From NCBI GenBank assembly GCA_003254885.1, contig QANT01002383.1, positions 1-64,000 on the forward strand: a DNA stretch of 64,000 nucleotides. Reading direction: 5' to 3'. The translations under genes and the position numbers were made by a program. Below the pieces are notes generated by a model. It had not been told where the DNA came from, did not search any database, and saw nothing but the letters and a program-made list of their open reading frames with translations. The number at the start of each line of letters is the position of its first letter. Position 1 is the first letter of the stretch. Origin of the DNA: Purshia tridentata. Taxonomy: Eukaryota > Streptophyta > Magnoliopsida > Rosales > Rosaceae. This document shows, one piece after another, positions 35,996-49,795 of this stretch.

Positions 35996-37034
35996 CAGGC
36001 TTACTGACTAATTCGTTGGTTCAAACAGAGTCTTCATGGAGTACCAAAGGATATTCATATTGCAGCAACTGTACTTTAAAATGTTTTTTTCCTTTGTAAA
36101 GTAGACACATATCTAGGTTTAATTCTCATTGATGTTGAATTTTTGTAATCATATTTGTCAAGTAAGTTGGGTGAGGTTCAGTAATACAAGCATTCTTGAT
36201 AATACGATTCACAGCAACTTCTGTACCACCTTCATATATTTTCTCTCTGAAATTATAGTCTCCATGATGAACCTTTTTCTTCAATAAAGAAATTTCAAAT
36301 TAGGTCATGACCATGGAATATTTTTTGTTATCTTATTTTCTTGAAAAATTGTTTCAAATATATGCTCTTGCTTGAGGGTCTCTATGCCAAGAAATTTTTT
36401 GGTTGCTTACCTTGTAAAGCATTTTACTTGAATTAGTAAAGCCTCTGACCAACACTTCTTATGCTAATCTCTTGACAACCATTACACTTCACCTGCCCTT
36501 TTCCCCCTGGCACTGAAAACAATCATGCATAATTAGCCTTCTAAAGGTTGCATACCATGCAAACATTGTCTTTCAATTGAATAGCCTCGTGGCATCTCTT
36601 TTTTTTATGGTAATGGCCTCCCAGCTTAGAAAATCCCATACAGTCCCAATTAAGCATAAAACTTTAAGTTGGCACTGCAGAATAAGATTAGAATCAGTAT
36701 GAAAACTTCAGAAAAGGGCAAAAAATGGTAGTCAGAATATTTATTAAAATAAATATAAACATTCAATCAACTCGCAACCAGAATAAACATTCAATCAACT
36801 CGCAACCAGATGCAAAGATAATCATTATTATAACAGAAATTTTTCTAGGATGCTAATTTAGGTCCTATTTTTCTATACATACAATATGCTTTGATTTTGA
36901 ATTTTCAAAAAACCTATTAAATTTGGGTAAAAAGGAACAAATCTGAGCAGACAACTCTGGGGTTAACTCAAAACTACTCTCACATGCTCCAATCAGCACT
37001 TCTTCGAACACGCTATTTAGAAGCCAATTATATG
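35996..37034. other. Convergent 3' spacer (hydrolase and GT14 gene)
   Basis: Holds both 3' UTRs. A 27-bp tandem duplication (AATAAACATTCAATCAACTC type) sits at about 36755-36810. Nothing else supported. Confidence 0.5.
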
Positions 37035-39134
37035 TCAATACCCAAAGACTTTGGATGCTAATTGTAAAAGGGGTTCCAAAGCACTTGGGGCAAACTTTCT
37101 TGCAAAAAGGAAACAGAGTGAGGTCGGCTGATTGTTGTAAAGACATGTTTCACGTACAGAAATCTTCTTGAAGAATTCCTCTGTAATATCCTCTTTGCCA
37201 AATGTAGCTGGATGAGCACCTCCTCTTGACCAATCCACATAAGTAAGGGTCCTGTTTGCCAAAAGATGTGGAACCAGGATGGTAAGCATTGTCTGAAAGT
37301 AGTGCTCATCCACATAACATGCTGGTTTGCAAAAGTCTCTGAACTTGGGGTAGTAAGTTGTGTCTTCAACGATCTTAACTGCAAGTTTCCGATTGATCTC
37401 AAACCACTGAGACCCTTTACGCCAATTACTGAGGTTGACCAAAGGAGCCATACGTCCATCATAGCGTCCTCTCCCATATGGTCCGAGTTCATCAAATGAA
37501 CCCATAAAGCTGTACTTGGATCTTGATAAGTAGTGATAGACAATGCTGAGGTTGCTGAGAGGAATACACGCTTCAGAAAGGAGGACAAACCATTCATTTG
37601 AGATGTCAAGCAATGCATTAGCTAGGAGTCTCCTCTCAGCTTCACACATACTCATCTCTCCCCACTCTGCTACCTGAATCATAAAATATAAATTGTTGCA
37701 CGTCTTTATACAAGAGAACAAGTAGGTTCCAAGTTCCAACACATATGCATAAGTGGCTGTAGAGAAACAGGGATTTCTGGTAATAAATGATTCCATTGAA
37801 CAGTTTACATTATGCCACTTGAGACAAAAAGAATAAGGTTCCAACATCTTATTGAGGAATTGTGTGCCAATAGAATTTTAACCCACCAACTGACTTAAAA
37901 AATAAATGTTTTAATTGTGCAATATAATCTGCTAAACAAAGGGTAATTACTAGATTAGCTGCGGATCACTCATCACAGGGCCAATTTATACTGGATCTAA
38001 AGCTGACCCTCAGTACCCAATGCACAACAATGCGTCCAATGGATTCCTTGCCAAAGGAATACATCTAAAATGCTTTAAACAAAACAATTCTTAGTCACTG
38101 AGAAGTGCACAGCCTTGGTATTCAATGTAAGGTTAGCTCACATCTCTCCCCCCAAATCTTTATTTGCTTGTGAAAATTTGAATGCGATGAAATAAAACCA
38201 TCCATGTGAGTTCATACTATTTTCGATAGCCGACATAATCATTTTTAATTGATAAAGTTAGGAAGAGTTAATATTTTACAGAATTTCTAAACAACTAAAG
38301 CATAGCAATCAAAGATTGCTATAACGTATAGTAAATGGGAATGCTCCAACCCAACCTGGGTGGGAGAAGGCCATCATTATAGATGAGAAGTCCAGAAGTT
38401 TCCCTTTTAAACATACAATAGAAGTGAATATCACAGCATACAATCTTCATAAGACAGTACACAACCTATAGGCAGCATCTTGACTGTTGAGAGATTTGAG
38501 AAATCATTCTGGCACCATTAAATAAGAAAGGAAGAATGTTCCGATAAATTTTACATAACTATAGCATTTAGGGAGCAATTAATAGTACTAATTATGAAAT
38601 AATGACTTGGGATACCTTGCTTGGGATTTGTCTCTTGTAAAACACTGATGAAGGTGGGAAGTTGGGACTATAAGATGGCAGTGAATGAATGTAGATTGAG
38701 TAAAGCCCCTCGTGCCCTTTAAAAAACCGCTCCCAAAGAGGTGCCATTGGCAATGGTCCCTTAGTCAAGAACATGAAAGCAATCTTGGGAACTCTTTTAA
38801 ATGGATATTCCTTTATTTGAGTAGCAAACGAACCCAGCCACAGCAACTCCGTGTCATTCATGGTGTGCAACAGATTAGATGGAGGTCTAATCCGACTTTC
38901 TAAACTATTTGGCTCTTGAAAGCAAGTCCTCATAGTGGATAATGTTGTTGGAGCCACATTTTGAACTCCAAAATACCGAATTGTATGCATACTCAAAATT
39001 GAAACCCCAATACCCAGAACCATAAACATCAAGAGAAACTGAATGAGTCTCAAAGGCAAGGCCCTAGCATGGATGATTTTAAATGGAGTAGCAGGGTCCT
39101 TGCCTTCCTCCAATGCCCCCACTCTTGACTGCAT
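37035..39134 (-). CDS. Core-2/I-branching beta-1,6-GlcNAc-transferase-like protein (GT14, DUF266)
   Basis: Two exons, 38616-39134 and 37035-37673, joined in phase 0; 385 aa. It is a type II membrane protein: short cytosolic N-terminus, one transmembrane helix at about 33-53 (IQFLLMFMVLGIGVSILSMH), then a lumenal catalytic domain. Recognisable family segments are KIAFMFLTKGPLPMAPLWER, YSIYIHSLPSY, LSEACIPLSN and CKPACYVDEHYFQTML. It is predicted to act in the Golgi on glycan or wall polymers; the acceptor is unknown for this plant subfamily. The 942-bp intron contains no other gene. Confidence 0.92.
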
Positions 39135-42100
39135 CTTAATTCAAATCTTAATCAAATCCAACTGTCAGAAAAAGCAATGAAATCAAATTCCACTTCTGAT
39201 TAATGTAATTTGCAGAATATCAGATCCAACAACACCTTTTCCAATCCAAATTAATACAAAATATATCACCTTACAATAGGAAGAGTAAATGAAGTTTGGT
39301 TTTTGAGGTATGATTTTTCAAATTTATGCAACAATGGAAGCCCATATTGCATCACAAAGTCCACAAAGATCAAGATCACATCAAAAAGTCAGGAACAAGT
39401 CCCTTTTCCAATTGGTTATTCCCCAAACAATAGAGCTCCAGTCAAAAACAGGAAAGTTACCGATCAAATCACACAACTTTTCTCGTTTCTATTCCCATTT
39501 TCTTGGCAAAAATGAACAAACACATAACATGGTGATGAGGAGAGACAACAAAAAAGGAAATGGGCAAGATGGTATTACCATGTGGGTTGCATAAAGGGAG
39601 CTGTATATGGTTGAATCAGTGCCAGATACGTTTGAGGAACCAAGCAGATCGGTTCACACTTATCTCACTTCAATTCCTATGTTTCGCCGGCTCTCACTGA
39701 ATGACGAGGGAGAGGTTTAGAAGGCTCTCATTCATTTTTGTTTGTGTTTTTTCTTTCTTTCTATCGTGGGGTGCTTGAAACTTGCAAAAAAAGTGTGATG
39801 AAGATTAAAACTGAAGCATTCAAGAGAGAGAGAGAGAGTGTGACAAACAGCAAGAGAGAGAGTGAGAGGGTGGTGGAAAAATCGAGGAGGTGTGTTGTGT
39901 TGGGAATTTTGTTTTGTTCCTTTGAGTTGGGAAAGCCATTACGCGGTCAGTGCCTGAGTGGGTTGTGCCTTATGTCCAGGCCGTGACCTTTCTATGTGTT
40001 TTGTTTTGTGGATTCTTCTGTATGCACGTGTCGGTGTTGTGGCTTTCGCTATTCTGTTAAGACTGTTATACAATGTCTATTGGCTCCAAGCCTTCAACTT
40101 TTACTTCTTTCCATAATTTCATCAGCTTCTTTTTTTGTTTCAACAAAATTATTATGACATTCGTATTTCTCTCCATGCACCGTAAATTTGAAACACAAAT
40201 CTTTTATTTCGTTGGAATTTTTAGATTATGATATGAAATATAACCGAAAACCCTCATAATTAGTTCAAATGGTGAGAAACGGATTAGAATTAGGATATGT
40301 CAATAGTTCTCTAATGTAATAAGAATATCAATATAAGTTCCGTGACAAATTAAATGAGACCCATGATGAATTCAAGACTAAATTTTGTATTTTTTGAAAA
40401 CAAAAAAGTTTGTCCAACTTTATTAAACTTATTTATTTTTATTTTATTTTTCAGACATTGCTCTATTTAATGCAAGCTTTGCTCTCCAACATTGTTTCTT
40501 TGTTACCCAATAACACTTTTTACTTTATTTCAGTGTCTATATCCCAAATTCATAGAATTCAACAATTCATGCAAGTGGTGCAAGATTTGCACTTTATTCA
40601 ATTCTTTGTTTCTGGGTCTGAGCATTTGTCACTGTGATGAGGGAATGGCGGTCTGAACAACATGACATCAAGTAATGTAAGAACGGACGATGATACAAAT
40701 ACAACTGGGCCATAGCCATTGGCAGGCCGCAAAGCTTGTTTATTTTTACTTTTCTTCTTTTAATCTTTCTAATTTCTTTTTATTAATTTATTAATCATTT
40801 ACTATCAACCAGAGACTACTGGACAAAATGTTGACTTGCTCGGCATTTGATAGTTTTGGACAAAGCCATTTGATTGGAAGTCCGGTTTGGAAATTCTTGA
40901 AATGCCTGTATAATATATTGATGTTCAAAAATTAATTGGCTCTATAGTCAAAATTATTTTTATTTTTATTTTATGAAAGATGGCACATAGAAAAGCCACG
41001 ATGCTTCCACATCCACATCCAGCTTGCACTTCATGGCATCAACACTTTACATTGGAATCAAAACCCTCTTTACACATAAATAAAGACACTAACCAACCTT
41101 TTCTAAAGCTAAAACATTCAAACTCCATGCCATATTTCAAAGGATAATGAACAATACCACAAGACCATCTCCACTTTTAACACCCATATTCAAACCTAAA
41201 ACCTTGCTCTGGCATCTCATCAAAACACATTGTGCATCTTTAATGCTCCTGCACTTCCACTTCATATCAACTAATGCAAACAAGCTATTCAAGTGATTCC
41301 CTGTACCTCCTATACAAAAGCAACTTCTCTATCTAACTACAAAACCGAGAACTGGTTTTAGGAAATAGGTCCCCCCCAAAGGCACTGCTTTTGGTATCAA
41401 TTTCAGTTTGGAAAGTTTGTGTTTCTGGAAGTACTTTAGCTCTTGTTCCAACAAAGAGCCCAATATGCTATGAGAAAGAAATATCTGTCCCTGAAGAAAT
41501 TTAACCGAAAAACTGCCTCCACAAAAACAAAGATCTCAGCGTGAAGATATTTATGATATGACGAAGAAAAAAGAGAAGCTACACCTACTCTAAATCTAAG
41601 AAATGGAGCTGAGAATAGTATGCGAGAAAGAACAATAGGGTCTCATTCAGGGTCAGACTGTATGAGAAACAAACAAAACAGTAAAGTTGTTGTCAAGATG
41701 AGAGCAGCGGTGTCCATGGTTGAGAGGAAAATGTGGGGTTCTAAGGGGTCAATGGTATTTGAACGGAGAAACAATAAAATTTAACTTTCTTTATTTGAAT
41801 AAGCACATCTTAAAGTAAGTGTCAAATTTAAAAACAAAACAGAACCAAATCTAAACATATCATTACTTAAATGAATGTGTATATCAAGTCCTAAAGTGAA
41901 AATACAAACAGCTCCTTAATTTTATAACTCTTCCACATTTAGATAAAACAGGGAAAAGAACCGAGGATACCAAGTATTATTCTTGTAGATGATTTTAATA
42001 AAGGTGACACCAGATGTGCCAAAAATCAATTCTAACAAATGCAACAGTGAGGCATGAGCAGATTGAAACTTAAACTGAAGAACAAGGTAAAACACCCATG

Positions 42101-42278
42101 TAATCAAAATTAGCACATATTAATATGAATTTCCCAATTCAGACATCAAAGGAAGTGCTACTAACATCCACTTAAAACAGAACAAGAAGACAATCTAAAC
42201 CATAGTTCGGCTACAAAAAAATATTAAAATGAAACTAAAGCCTCATAAGAAACCAGCAAAAGTCCTCACGAGGCAACC
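39135..42278. other. Gene-poor spacer
   Basis: Begins with the GT14 leader/promoter (GA-rich 39822-39868 on the plus strand) and is otherwise AT-rich. The one item with coding ancestry I can see is a PPR-like relic at about 41201-41300. A C-run at 41371-41377 and 3' sequence of the eS30 gene (about 41900-42278) complete it. Confidence 0.45.
41201..41300 (-). pseudogene. Relic of a PPR-repeat gene
   Basis: The minus strand reads LFALVDMKWKCRSIKDAQ, then, after a one-base slip, CVFDEMPE. This matches the common PPR pattern ALVDMYxKCGSIxDAxxVFDEMPE. The frame does not continue on either side, so only about 30 residues of ancestry are visible. It is degenerate, with at least one frameshift in this short stretch. 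An accidental match is possible but the length of the pattern makes it unlikely. Confidence 0.45.
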
Positions 42279-43250
<972 letters not shown>

Positions 43251-43581
43251 GGCTGATCGTACGAGCTGAGCTTGCCTGCAGAGAGACTGAGAAAGACGGA
43301 AGCTCTGTTCGTGCTTGTGCTGCTTTTCGCGATTAGGGTTTTGGTGTAGTCGTCTAGTGGAGTATTTAAGGTCGTTTAATTGGTCATACGAGATTGAGGA
43401 CGGTAACATAACCGACGTGCGAAAAACGGTGTCGTGTTATATGTTGGCGCCATACGGCGCCGTTTCATGCTTGCATCCCTTAATCGACAAAATACCGAAA
43501 ATGCCCTCTATCTCAAAACGTTAACTGAATTCTACAGATACTATCAATTCGTCTTCTTTCTGAGCGCTACCACCTTCAAAA
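43251..43581. promoter_or_regulatory. Divergent promoter of eS30 and the RNA methyltransferase
   Basis: Only 331 bp separate the two start codons. On the eS30 strand a telo-box (AAACCCTAA) lies at about 43333-43341. Two GGCGCC palindromes (43446-43451 and 43456-43461) sit 4 bp apart near the middle, the first in a TTGGCGCC context loosely like an E2F site. There is no clear TATA box on either strand. Confidence 0.6.
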
Positions 43582-46500
43582 ATGGCGACTATGCCGAGCC
43601 ACGGCCTGAGGCACGTGAGTCACGTGACCAGCATGCGACCGTGGCTCCGAACATTGCGTAGCTCAACCTCTGTCGCTTCTCTATCTTCTTCCCCTTTGGC
43701 CGAGGACTCAGAGCAGGCCCAGTTGAACGAAAAGCCCAGCTCGTATTTTCCAAAGCGAGGGCAGACTTTGGAACTGGTGTGTGAGTCTCTGGCTTTCAAA
43801 GGGAAGGGTCTATGTAAGGTTTCTGACACTGGGTTCGTGGTCATGTGTGACCGTGCACTGCCTGGTGAGCGCTTCATTGGGCGTGTTACTCGCAGGAAAG
43901 GGACCTATGCTGAGGTACGAGTAATGGCTTTTGTTTCGTTTCTGGGAAAGTTTTGGAAAGGACTGGGAAAATGGCATCTTGGGTTTTCTTTTTTTTATGT
44001 TTTTGGTGTGAAAAATGCTGGAGCTTTAGCTTTGTGGGAGTAAATATTAGATAGGTTGTGAGACTTTGTATTGCTCTCATTGAATTTTGAAATTGAGAAT
44101 GTAAACTGGGTTTGATTTATATGCTGATTTTTTTAAGTATAGTAACACAGTTACATTAGGCCCATTTGAAGTGAGATAAGTTGCGCTGACTGTGATTCCT
44201 AGCCTTATCATTCATTCTCTCTGAATTGATGATGGTTGATTGCAGAACTTAAACATGAGAGACACTATAAGGAACAAAGAAGGGAAAATAAAGAACAAAC
44301 CGATTACTTGATGTATTGCAGTAATTTTGGTCTTCTGGAGATTTGTTATATAAACCGAATCAGAGTGGAGTAACAGGAATTTGAGACTATTGCTTTCCAA
44401 TGATTCTGTTCATATGTACGGAGGTTTATGTAACAAAGTACTGGCTTGGAAAAATATTTTCTGTAGAAACAGCATACTTAAAAAGCAATATTTCTTTGCT
44501 AGAAGTTTCTGTTGTATATAACTTGAGATGCTGTGCTACTTTTGTTGGTTTTGACTATTATGTGATTTCCCATACAATTCATTGGCTATAGCATGGAATA
44601 AAAGCTATTTCATAATTCAAAAGATAAAAAGAACATTTTTTTTGTGGTAAAAGTGCAGGTGACAAAGGTAAAGACAATAACTCCTCATTGGGATCTCGTG
44701 GAAGCTCCTTGTGAGTATGCTTCTTACTGTGGAGGATGTAAAACCCAAAATTTATCTTACGAGGCACAGCTCAGAGCTAAGGAGCACCAAGTTCGTGAGT
44801 TAATGATACATTTTGGGAAGTTTTCTCATACAGAACTGGAATCTCTAAGCATCATGAAGCCCATTGTTCCCTGTGAAATCCAGTTTCATTACAGGAATAA
44901 GGCTAGTGCAGAACCTGAACTTTGTTAAATCTGGATGTTCATTTGGCTGCATGCAATAGCCATAATGGTTTTCCTCTTATTTTATCAGCTTAGAAAACAG
45001 TTACTCATTTTAGCTAGCACAACTGGCTTATTATCTTTTGTGCTTGCCAGATTCTCACTAATATTTTTAAATATACAAAAAAATATGGACATGTTTTAAG
45101 CCCAAATAATTTTTCAAATTTGGAAAATTGTCACTCTTTTGCCACAAAAATGCTCCCTCTATTTTTTTTTTATATGAGTACCCCTTTTCTTATGGAATAT
45201 ATGCCCTTACATTTAAATCAAATGGTCTCATTTGTTTGACTTTGTATATGACAATTAATTGACCGAGTTAATTAATTGACTTATCTTTGAAATTCAATTC
45301 ATCGGGGACCAGAAATTTCATATAAGTAGTGCTATGCATCTTATAGGTACACTGACATAGTATGCATTTCTATTTCTCAATTACAACTTTAATAATCACA
45401 GCATCAAAGCACTCTATACTGGTGAGGTATATATACTCTGTATATTTTTAGGTTGATATGCATTCCACTCTAAAACTTTTAAGAATTTGTAAGTTCTCTG
45501 TACTCTGCAATTTGTAGAAAAGTTTATTGATAGATTATAGTTATTGAAAATATATATATATATATATTTTCTGATAATTTTCTGCGTTTGCAGATGGAGT
45601 TCTCATTCGGTTCTAAAAAATGGTGGCCTAGAGAATCATTAATGGAGAAACACAATGAAAATGAGAACCACGCCTTGGGACTGCATGCTCCTGGCTTCTT
45701 CGATAAGGTTCTAGATGTTGACAAGTGCTTATTGCAAAGTGAAGCTGCCAATATGGTATTTCCTTTTTCTCATTATGTTATTAAATGCAGAAATTGAGAC
45801 TTTTTACCTTGCAGACAACATTATAATCAAGAATCCCTTTTTCTAGCTTTCTTTTGTTATGATATTACGCTAAACCCTAAACCCTAATATCACGCTCATG
45901 AATTTTTGGAAAGAATTGCCTTCCCATTACTCATGAGTAGAAGAAGAAAAATACTCTAGGAGGGACCAACAAATGTTGATTGATGTCTCTCTGAACAGTA
46001 GGAATGGTGTAACTAATACCTATAAAAACCATACTGCAGTGTCTTTATACTTATCCCATTCTCCCCAACTTGCATAATCTCAACATAATAATTTGTATGT
46101 GGCTACAATGCAATTCCCAATCAAGGATTCATTGTCATCTGTTGTTGCATGTACTGAAACTCCCCAACATTGTCAAACTGGCAGGTTGTAACATTGCAAA
46201 TGACTTCACCACTTTTTTTATTTGTCTGCTCTTCTCTAATTAATAATTTTCACCTTCATTTATATTTTTAATTAGTGTTGGCAGTATATGTGATTAGTGT
46301 CAGGAAATTGTACTATCCTGCATCAATGACTTGCATTTCTGATGTATAGGTTCTTGCAGCTGTCCAAGACTGTTGGAGAGATCCACAATTAGGTCTCTCT
46401 CCTTATGATGTTTACTCTCATGCTGGATTTCTTAAGCATCTTATGTTAAGAACTGGAAGGTACTGTGAGTTGTATGATGTCTCGTAATTTTTTTTCCTTT

Positions 46501-48718
46501 ACATGCACACGCACAAATGCAAGTTGTACACACACACACACATTTTCTTCCTCTCACTACCTATGAGAATTTAAGAAGCCACTCATTTTCATGAATGTAT
46601 GGGCCAAAAATATGTACGAATGTACTTGCAACAAATCAAATCCTCTTCCGTAATTCAAATTTAAATTATCATGGGTAGTGGGAGGAAGAAAGAAGGGGAG
46701 TGCTAAAAGAGAAAATGAAAAGAAGTGAAAAATGTGGGGCATGAGTAGAGATTTGTTCCTTTGAAACCTGTAAAAGAGATTTGTTCCTTTTATTTATTAC
46801 ATAGAGATGTTCTTGAAGACCTGTAGTGGGAGGAAGAAAGAAGGGGAGTGCTAAAAGAGAAAATGAAAAGAAGGGAAAAATGTGGGGCATGAATAGAGAT
46901 TTTTTCCATTGAAACCTGTAAAAGAGATTTATTCCTTTTATTTATTACATGGAGATGTTCTTGAAGACTTGTTTAAAATGAGATACTAAAATTTTACTGT
47001 ACCATAAGATGTTTATGATAGCTTGAAGGATACTACACATACCCGTCATTCAATCTGCAGGTTTTTCCCTTGGATAATTTTTTTATTCGAGGATATCATA
47101 CAGTGATAAATAATTATATGTTGTTCTCTGTGAGATCATGAACATCAAATTCATAGCAAGTTAATTATGGCTGTGATTTGTGTTCCAGGGATGTGAAGAC
47201 TGGTCTTCCTGAACTTATGGTCAATTTTGTGACCTCATCTTACAAGCCAGAGCTGCTTAAGCCTCTAGTTGAAAAGATATCTGCTATACCTGAAGTGGTA
47301 TGTATGGAAAATTTCTAATTTTTTTGGTACTGGAGTATAATATATGACGTATAAATTGAACGAGGTTATAATTTGCCCTCTCTTCCCAATCTAAATTCCA
47401 GCATCTTTTTCTTAAGATACCACTTCTAGCATCTTCTTCTTCTTTTTTCTTTTAATACCAAAAAGGTTTCACTTTTACAAAACGTAAAATGAGGACTTAA
47501 GACAAACGTAAACAACTGTAACAATTCATATCTTTTACAGTCATCAAGTTATTTTCTACTTAGTTATTTTCTTTTAATCTATTAAGTTGTCCTTTTTATG
47601 ACTGATAGGTAAGTGTCACCTTGTTACATTTATGAAGACAACCATTGTGTAGAGAACCCCTCCTCCTTATGTGAATATATGGCAAATCTAGCATCACAGA
47701 GAACTTAAGAGGGCTTACATTTCAAATATCAGCCAACTCGTTCTTCCAGACAAATACTCACCAGGTATGCAATGTGCCAGAAGGTTGACACCTTAACAGC
47801 CAATGCTTGCTTTCATCTCATTTCTTTTCCTTCATAATGAATTGCGTCAGATATTCTTTGTGAATACAATCCATGAAATTAAATGGCAAAAGTGTTTAAA
47901 TGCTTAGGCAGAGGTTTTATATAAACTCATTGAAGATTGTGCTGGTCTCAGAGGAGATGGCTCAGAGATTGTTCTTGACCTGTTTTGTGGAACTGGCACC
48001 ATTGGTCTGACACTTGCCAGAAGGTAGTTATCTACTGTTCATTTGTTTTAAGGGCCTTATAGAAAACTGACATTGTGCTGCCTATTTGTTGCAGGGCCAA
48101 ACATGTTTATGGATATGAAATAATTCCTCAAGCCATCACAGATGCTGGTCTGAATGCCAAGCTGAATGGCATCTACAATTCCACATTTGTCCAAGGGGAT
48201 CTGAACAAAATTGATGAAAGTTTTGGGAACAATTTTCCTAAGCCTGACATAGTTATTTCAGGTCTTTTTTCCTTCTTTCTCTGACCTCTTATTCATCTAG
48301 CATCACTTCTTATCAGTTGAAAAACATTCTGATTCTATGGCCTTTCTTAATGAGAATATACAGCATTTGCCTCTGACCTTCGTTATGCATGGTGAATCAT
48401 GCAGATCCAAACCGTCCAGGAATGCACATGAAGTTGATTAAATTTCTTCTAAAGCTGAAGGCACCACACATAATTTATGTATCGTGTAATCCTGCCACAT
48501 GTGCACGTGACCTTGATTATCTTTGTCACGGCGTGGTACGTATATGCTTTTTACCTTTGATTTTTATTTCTTTGATACTTGGTTGTATAACCTACCAAAA
48601 TTTTATGCAGCCAGAGAAAAATATAAAGGGCTGTTACAAGCTAAAGAGCGTACAGCCAGTAGACATGTTCCCACACACTCCTCATATTGAGTGCGTTTGC
48701 CTTTTGGAGCTTTGTTGA
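43582..48718 (+). CDS. TrmA/RumA-type RNA (uracil-C5)-methyltransferase, probably organellar, with one decayed exon
   Basis: Exons: 43582-43914, 44659-44901, 45594-45755, 46350-46459, 47189-47297, (47609-47764 decayed), 47908-48023, 48095-48261, 48405-48535, 48611-48718. The N-terminus is Arg/Ser-rich, like a transit peptide. A TRAM-like domain follows (about 55-110). The Fe-S cysteines of RumA enzymes are present (CEYASYCGGC and later KCLLQ), as are the SAM motif LDLFCGTGTIG and the catalytic-Cys motif VSCNPATCARD. The intron after HYRNK starts with GC (44902), giving HYRNK-MEFSF as in all relatives. The exon at 47609-47764 has the expected 52-codon length and ends perfectly (ISANSFFQTNTHQ), but its first half carries in-frame stops. 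Skipping it keeps frame. The gene may be a pseudogene, produce a shortened protein, or reflect a sequence error. It resembles At3g21300. Confidence 0.85.
46676..46975 (+). repeat. Direct duplication (period about 148 bp) in methyltransferase intron 4
   Basis: AGTGGGAGGAAGAAAGAAGG starts copies at about 46677 and 46825. Both continue through GAAAATGAAAAGAAG, TGTGGGGCATGA and GTAAAAGAGATTTRTTCCTT to GAGATGTTCTTGAAGAC. The copies are nearly identical, so the event is fairly recent. Confidence 0.85.
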
Positions 48719-49155
48719 CCCCAGCAGTGATTATGAGTCTCATTCCTAAGGTTCAGAATTCTCTTTGCCTAAAATCATTTATTTCTATGTCATGTTAGTG
48801 TTTTCTAACATTGCTCAAATTACCTGGGAACTGCAGTGACAGTGGAGTCTTAAAGGAGCAAGAAGAAGCAACACATGGCAAATTGTTGCCATCTTCAAGT
48901 TGAGGGAGATCAAACCACCATCACTAATTTCATAGGCGATTCAATTAATTTGTAACCTTGATGTGGCCTTGTAGTATTGTACTAATTGTATGTATAATTT
49001 GTTAAAATATATTCTTATTATTATTTTAGTAATGAATTTAAGAACCAACGATAGGATTATAGTTATACATTATCTCAATAATAATTGGTCCGCTCCTCTA
49101 CCCATTGTCAGTCAACTGCCATTTGTTCAAACATTCCATTGTGAGTAAATTTCTG
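48719..49155 (+). other. 3' UTR of the methyltransferase and spacer
   Basis: Non-coding, AT-rich. A possible 3'-UTR intron acceptor (AACTGCAG at 48830-48837). Nothing else supported. Confidence 0.4.
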
Positions 49156-49422
49156 AAATATGGGTTAAAATTAAGCAGGTCCTGACTCCTGATGAACAAC
49201 TAAACACTGTGGAAGCTGGATGAATTGTGAGTTTCAAGTCCTCCTTAATTTCTTTTGATATATGAATTCTTCAAAATATAAACATAAAAATGTAACATAA
49301 AGGTCAAGGCAAAATGGAAAATTGAAACATTATTGTATGGTTCAAGGTTAATTCACCCGACAATCTCGGACAAGGTTGTTCACAATGGGAAGCAATATAA
49401 TATAACAATAACCATATACAAG
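49156..49422 (+). pseudogene. Relic of a neprosin (DUF239) gene
   Basis: The segment 49156-49226 parallels the end of neprosin exon 4 (AATATGGGTT..., then CACTGTGGAAGCTGGATGAATT before a GTGAG donor), with the conserved Trp codon now a stop. The segment 49346-49422 parallels exon 5 (TTAATTC..GACAA..GGACAAGGTTGTTC). It then jumps directly to the last part of exon 6 (AATGGGAAGCAATATAATAT ... ATATACAAG before a GTATG donor), so intron 5 and most of exon 6 are deleted. No upstream or final exons remain. Confidence 0.75.
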
Positions 49423-49795
49423 GTATGTAATTAAGTAGCTAGCTAATACTAGTTTGCCTCATGTTGTTACAGTAACTGAATTCCAAATTCTCCATTTCAG
49501 TTTGTCGTTCAAACTTCTTCAGTAAGTAACGGTGAAAATAATTATAAAAACAAGTTGATTTCTCTTAATAATTCTTATTTATTAGGAATGTTATCTTTGA
49601 CCAAATAAAAAGAAAATTGGAATGTTATAAATCGATAGGATTTAGTAAGTTATATCTTTCCCCATTTAGTAGGATATTAACAAGATTAATTTACTTGAGT
49701 GGGCTAGATACATATATATATACATATGGGTTTCTGTTTGCTTTGCTCATCAACCTTTGCAAAGTTTTACAAATTAATATCTATTAATCAATAAC

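Noticed and set aside
37058-37618. 186-aa ORF overlapping GT14 exon 2 in another frame
   Set aside because: Shadow frame of the recognised glycosyltransferase exon.
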